DNA of 32,272 nt from Streptococcus mitis (GTDB taxonomy: Bacteria > Bacillota > Bacilli > Lactobacillales > Streptococcaceae). The stretch is taken from positions 1-32,272 of the forward strand of contig NZ_JUQO01000152.1 of assembly GCF_001074635.1 (NCBI RefSeq). The letters are read 5' to 3'. Shown in pieces: positions 30,645 through 32,272 of this stretch (within the stretch, counting starts at the first letter, position 1; every line of letters begins with the position of its first letter). The notes under the pieces are model-generated. The model saw only the letters and a program-made list of their open reading frames with translations. It was not told the origin of the DNA and did no database searches. The translations under genes were made by a program, and so were the position numbers.

Positions 30645-32272
30645 TTATCTAAATTTTATCGTAGATTTTTTATAGTTGATATCCTTGTCCAATAGTTTCA
30701 GTAAAGGAGTCACATATTCAGGAGTTGGAAATTTAGGACCAAAAATGACCTCCTCAATTTGAATTGGATTTTCCCGTTCTACATAAAGTTTACCAATTCC
30801 AGAGGCTTTATCAATTTTTATTTTATCGTTACTTGGGTCTAGATTAGCATAGCGTAAGATACGAAGTTCGTTTTCATATTTGTAATCTACAGATTTAAAT
30901 AAGTAACGAATTTCTTCTATACATTCAGAGATGGCATCTTGATAATTCTTCTCCGTGATTTTTGAACCGATATCTAGTTTTTCTTTTAAACTATTCAACA
31001 ATTTTTCTAATTCTTCTATTTCCGACTTCTCAAATAGTTCAGTTCGTTCTAGTTTTAAATTTTCCTCTGTATGCTTAACATAGGCAATTCGGTAGAGATA
31101 ATCACTATTCCCTTTTGAATCACTATCTTTTTCTACAGAATTCGGTTCAGTTCCCTCATCATTAACAGTATCGACCGAATTTTCACTTTCACTCCGAAAG
31201 ATAGATTTTTCAAAACCACTATTTAATTCAGATTTCAGTAAATACATCTTATCAGAGAATTCTAAAAAGTTTTTTTCTTGACGCCAAGAAACATCATTGA
31301 AGGAAGTAAATCTAGAAAAATCATCTTCTCGAAGTACCAGACAAACACCTTTAGCATCATCACCATACTGGGACCACATGGCCAAATCATCCGTTTTGTT
31401 TGTAAAACTCATTAAAAACCATGAGCTTGGTTCCAAAACATCTCGTCTATCTAAGCCCAATATCTGTTCTATGACGATTCCTTCTTCAGGATCATTCATA
31501 TAATTAGCATTATATAAGCGAATTTTTCCAGATACTGAAAAATCCTTCTTATCATTCCCCTCTTGATTTAACATAATTTGGAGAGTGCTTCCCTTGGTGT
31601 AGTGGCCGAATTTAAGCATCTGATTTTTATCTTCGTCTTTTAGTCCCAGTTGATACTTAATTTTTTGAACAAGTTGATAAATTGATAGCAAGTTCTTTAT
31701 TTCACTCGAGTTTTCTTTATAACGCTCTGCCCATGTTTGTAAAATAGCATATTTAGTATTCTTTAAAAGACCTTCTTTTAGGATAAAATTGAATAGCTTG
31801 TACTCCTCTCTATAACAAACATTATCATCACGAAAAAATAGATCATCAAAATTTTGTAACATAAATTTTGAGAACTGTTCATAGAGTTTTTTAATTATTT
31901 TTGTTGTTTGAAGACGTTCATCTAACTCCGTTTGATGATTAAATAAGCTTGCTAATAGTATACTATATATAAAAGCAATTTCTTCGGATTTTGGAAATTT
32001 TTGCTGCAATTTTTCTAATTTCTCGACAGTATCCTCGATTTTCTTTAACTCGGTCTGCTTGATTAATAAAACAAACGAAAATCTAGCATACTGCAAAGCT
32101 ATGACAGGTGACTCAAGAAATTTTTGCTGCAGTTCCTGTAATTTCTCAGCAGTAGTCTCCAGTTCGTTCAATACGGTCTGCTCGAACGATAAAAGGAGCA
32201 AAGTCCTAGCAAATGCTCCTGCTATATCATGCGATTCAGGGAATTTTTGCTGCAATTTCTCTAATTTTTCAG
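30645..32272 (-). CDS. DUF2971 protein with 41-residue helical repeats, 5' end outside the window
   Basis: The gene runs off the right edge. The apparent TTG start at 32255 is a codon within a repeat: the frame remains open to the edge, encoding EKLEKLQQKF across it. Three tandem repeats of exactly 41 residues are visible (each begins EKLxxLQQKF and has QTxL near position 31), predicted helical hairpins of TPR/Sel1-like character, followed by a more diverged copy. The C-terminal half is a DUF2971 domain. Landmarks are RLYNANYMNDPEEG near 31500, the segment DDLAMWSQYGDDAKGVCLVL near 31390-31335, an acidic low-complexity insert near 31200-31110, and EVIFGPKFP near the end. The sequence is more AT-rich than its neighbours, which suggests transfer. 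Function unknown; a role in conflict or defence is conceivable but unsupported here. Confidence 0.75.
   Translation of the reverse strand, partial: EKLEKLQQKFPESHDIAGAFARTLLLLSFEQTVLNELETTAEKLQELQQKFLESPVIALQYARFSFVLLIKQTELKKIEDTVEKLEKLQQKFPKSEEIAFIYSILLASLFNHQTELDERLQTTKIIKKLYEQFSKFMLQNFDDLFFRDDNVCYREEYKLFNFILKEGLLKNTKYAILQTWAERYKENSSEIKNLLSIYQLVQKIKYQLGLKDEDKNQMLKFGHYTKGSTLQIMLNQEGNDKKDFSVSGKIRLYNANYMNDPEEGIVIEQILGLDRRDVLEPSSWFLMSFTNKTDDLAMWSQYGDDAKGVCLVLREDDFSRFTSFNDVSWRQEKNFLEFSDKMYLLKSELNSGFEKSIFRSESENSVDTVNDEGTEPNSVEKDSDSKGNSDYLYRIAYVKHTEENLKLERTELFEKSEIEELEKLLNSLKEKLDIGSKITEKNYQDAISECIEEIRYLFKSVDYKYENELRILRYANLDPSNDKIKIDKASGIGKLYVERENPIQIEEVIFGPKFPTPEYVTPLLKLLDKDINYKKSTIKFR

Noticed and set aside
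32253..32255. TTG as the start codon of the DUF2971 gene
   Set aside because: The frame continues open to the window edge and encodes the first residues of a 41-residue repeat (EKLEKLQQKF). No ribosome site precedes the TTG.

Overview
The window looks like chromosome of a mitis-group Streptococcus (S. mitis, S. oralis or S. pneumoniae-like). The evidence is the low-GC streptococcal coding style, strong AAAGGAGG ribosome binding sites, a YSIRK/LPXTG wall protein, a pneumococcal-type BOX repeat at 27392-27541, and genes whose order follows the pneumococcal SP_0090-SP_0100 neighbourhood. Species cannot be fixed from the sequence alone.

Layout. (1) 2-304 is the 3' end of an Rpn-type putative nuclease/transposase. 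(2) 861-12212 is a single intact 3783-residue sortase-anchored surface protein. It has a YSIRK signal peptide, four long beta-rich repeats of about 245 residues, four DUF1542 helical repeats, 25 tandem modules of about 77 residues plus a degenerate one, and a C-terminal LPNTG anchor. (3) 12326-21436 holds glycosidases for high-mannose N-glycans. GH92 is on the minus strand. Divergent from it is a plus-strand operon of GH125, GH38, a ROK sugar kinase and GH20. (4) 21646-25091 is the N-glycan ABC importer ngtP1-ngtP2-ngtS behind a CcpA-type cre site. (5) 25356-27324 holds trhO (tRNA U34 hydroxylation) and a DUF4299 gene. (6) 27548-30485, minus strand, holds a DUF6574 membrane protein and a PadR-DUF1700-DUF4097 operon. 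(7) 30645 to the right edge is an incomplete AT-rich DUF2971 gene with 41-residue helical repeats, probably accessory DNA.

How the genes work together. The importer would bring in N-glycan pieces released outside the cell. The cytoplasmic exo-mannosidases would then remove alpha-1,2 (GH92), alpha-1,3 (GH38) and alpha-1,6 (GH125) mannose. GH20 would remove beta-linked GlcNAc, and the ROK kinase may phosphorylate a released monosaccharide. No ATPase for the importer, no endo-beta-N-acetylglucosaminidase and no beta-mannosidase are in the window. In S. pneumoniae TIGR4, locus numbers put the catabolic genes (SP_2141-SP_2145) and the importer (SP_0090-SP_0092) on opposite sides of the origin. Here they are contiguous.

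The observations most worth a second look are: a 16-bp palindrome at 21466-21481, one base from the ParB parS consensus, in the gap between the glycosidases and the importer; a higher-order three-module periodicity inside the giant surface protein; an ATGTGTA dyad array around the padR promoter; and the repeat-DUF2971 protein at the right edge.
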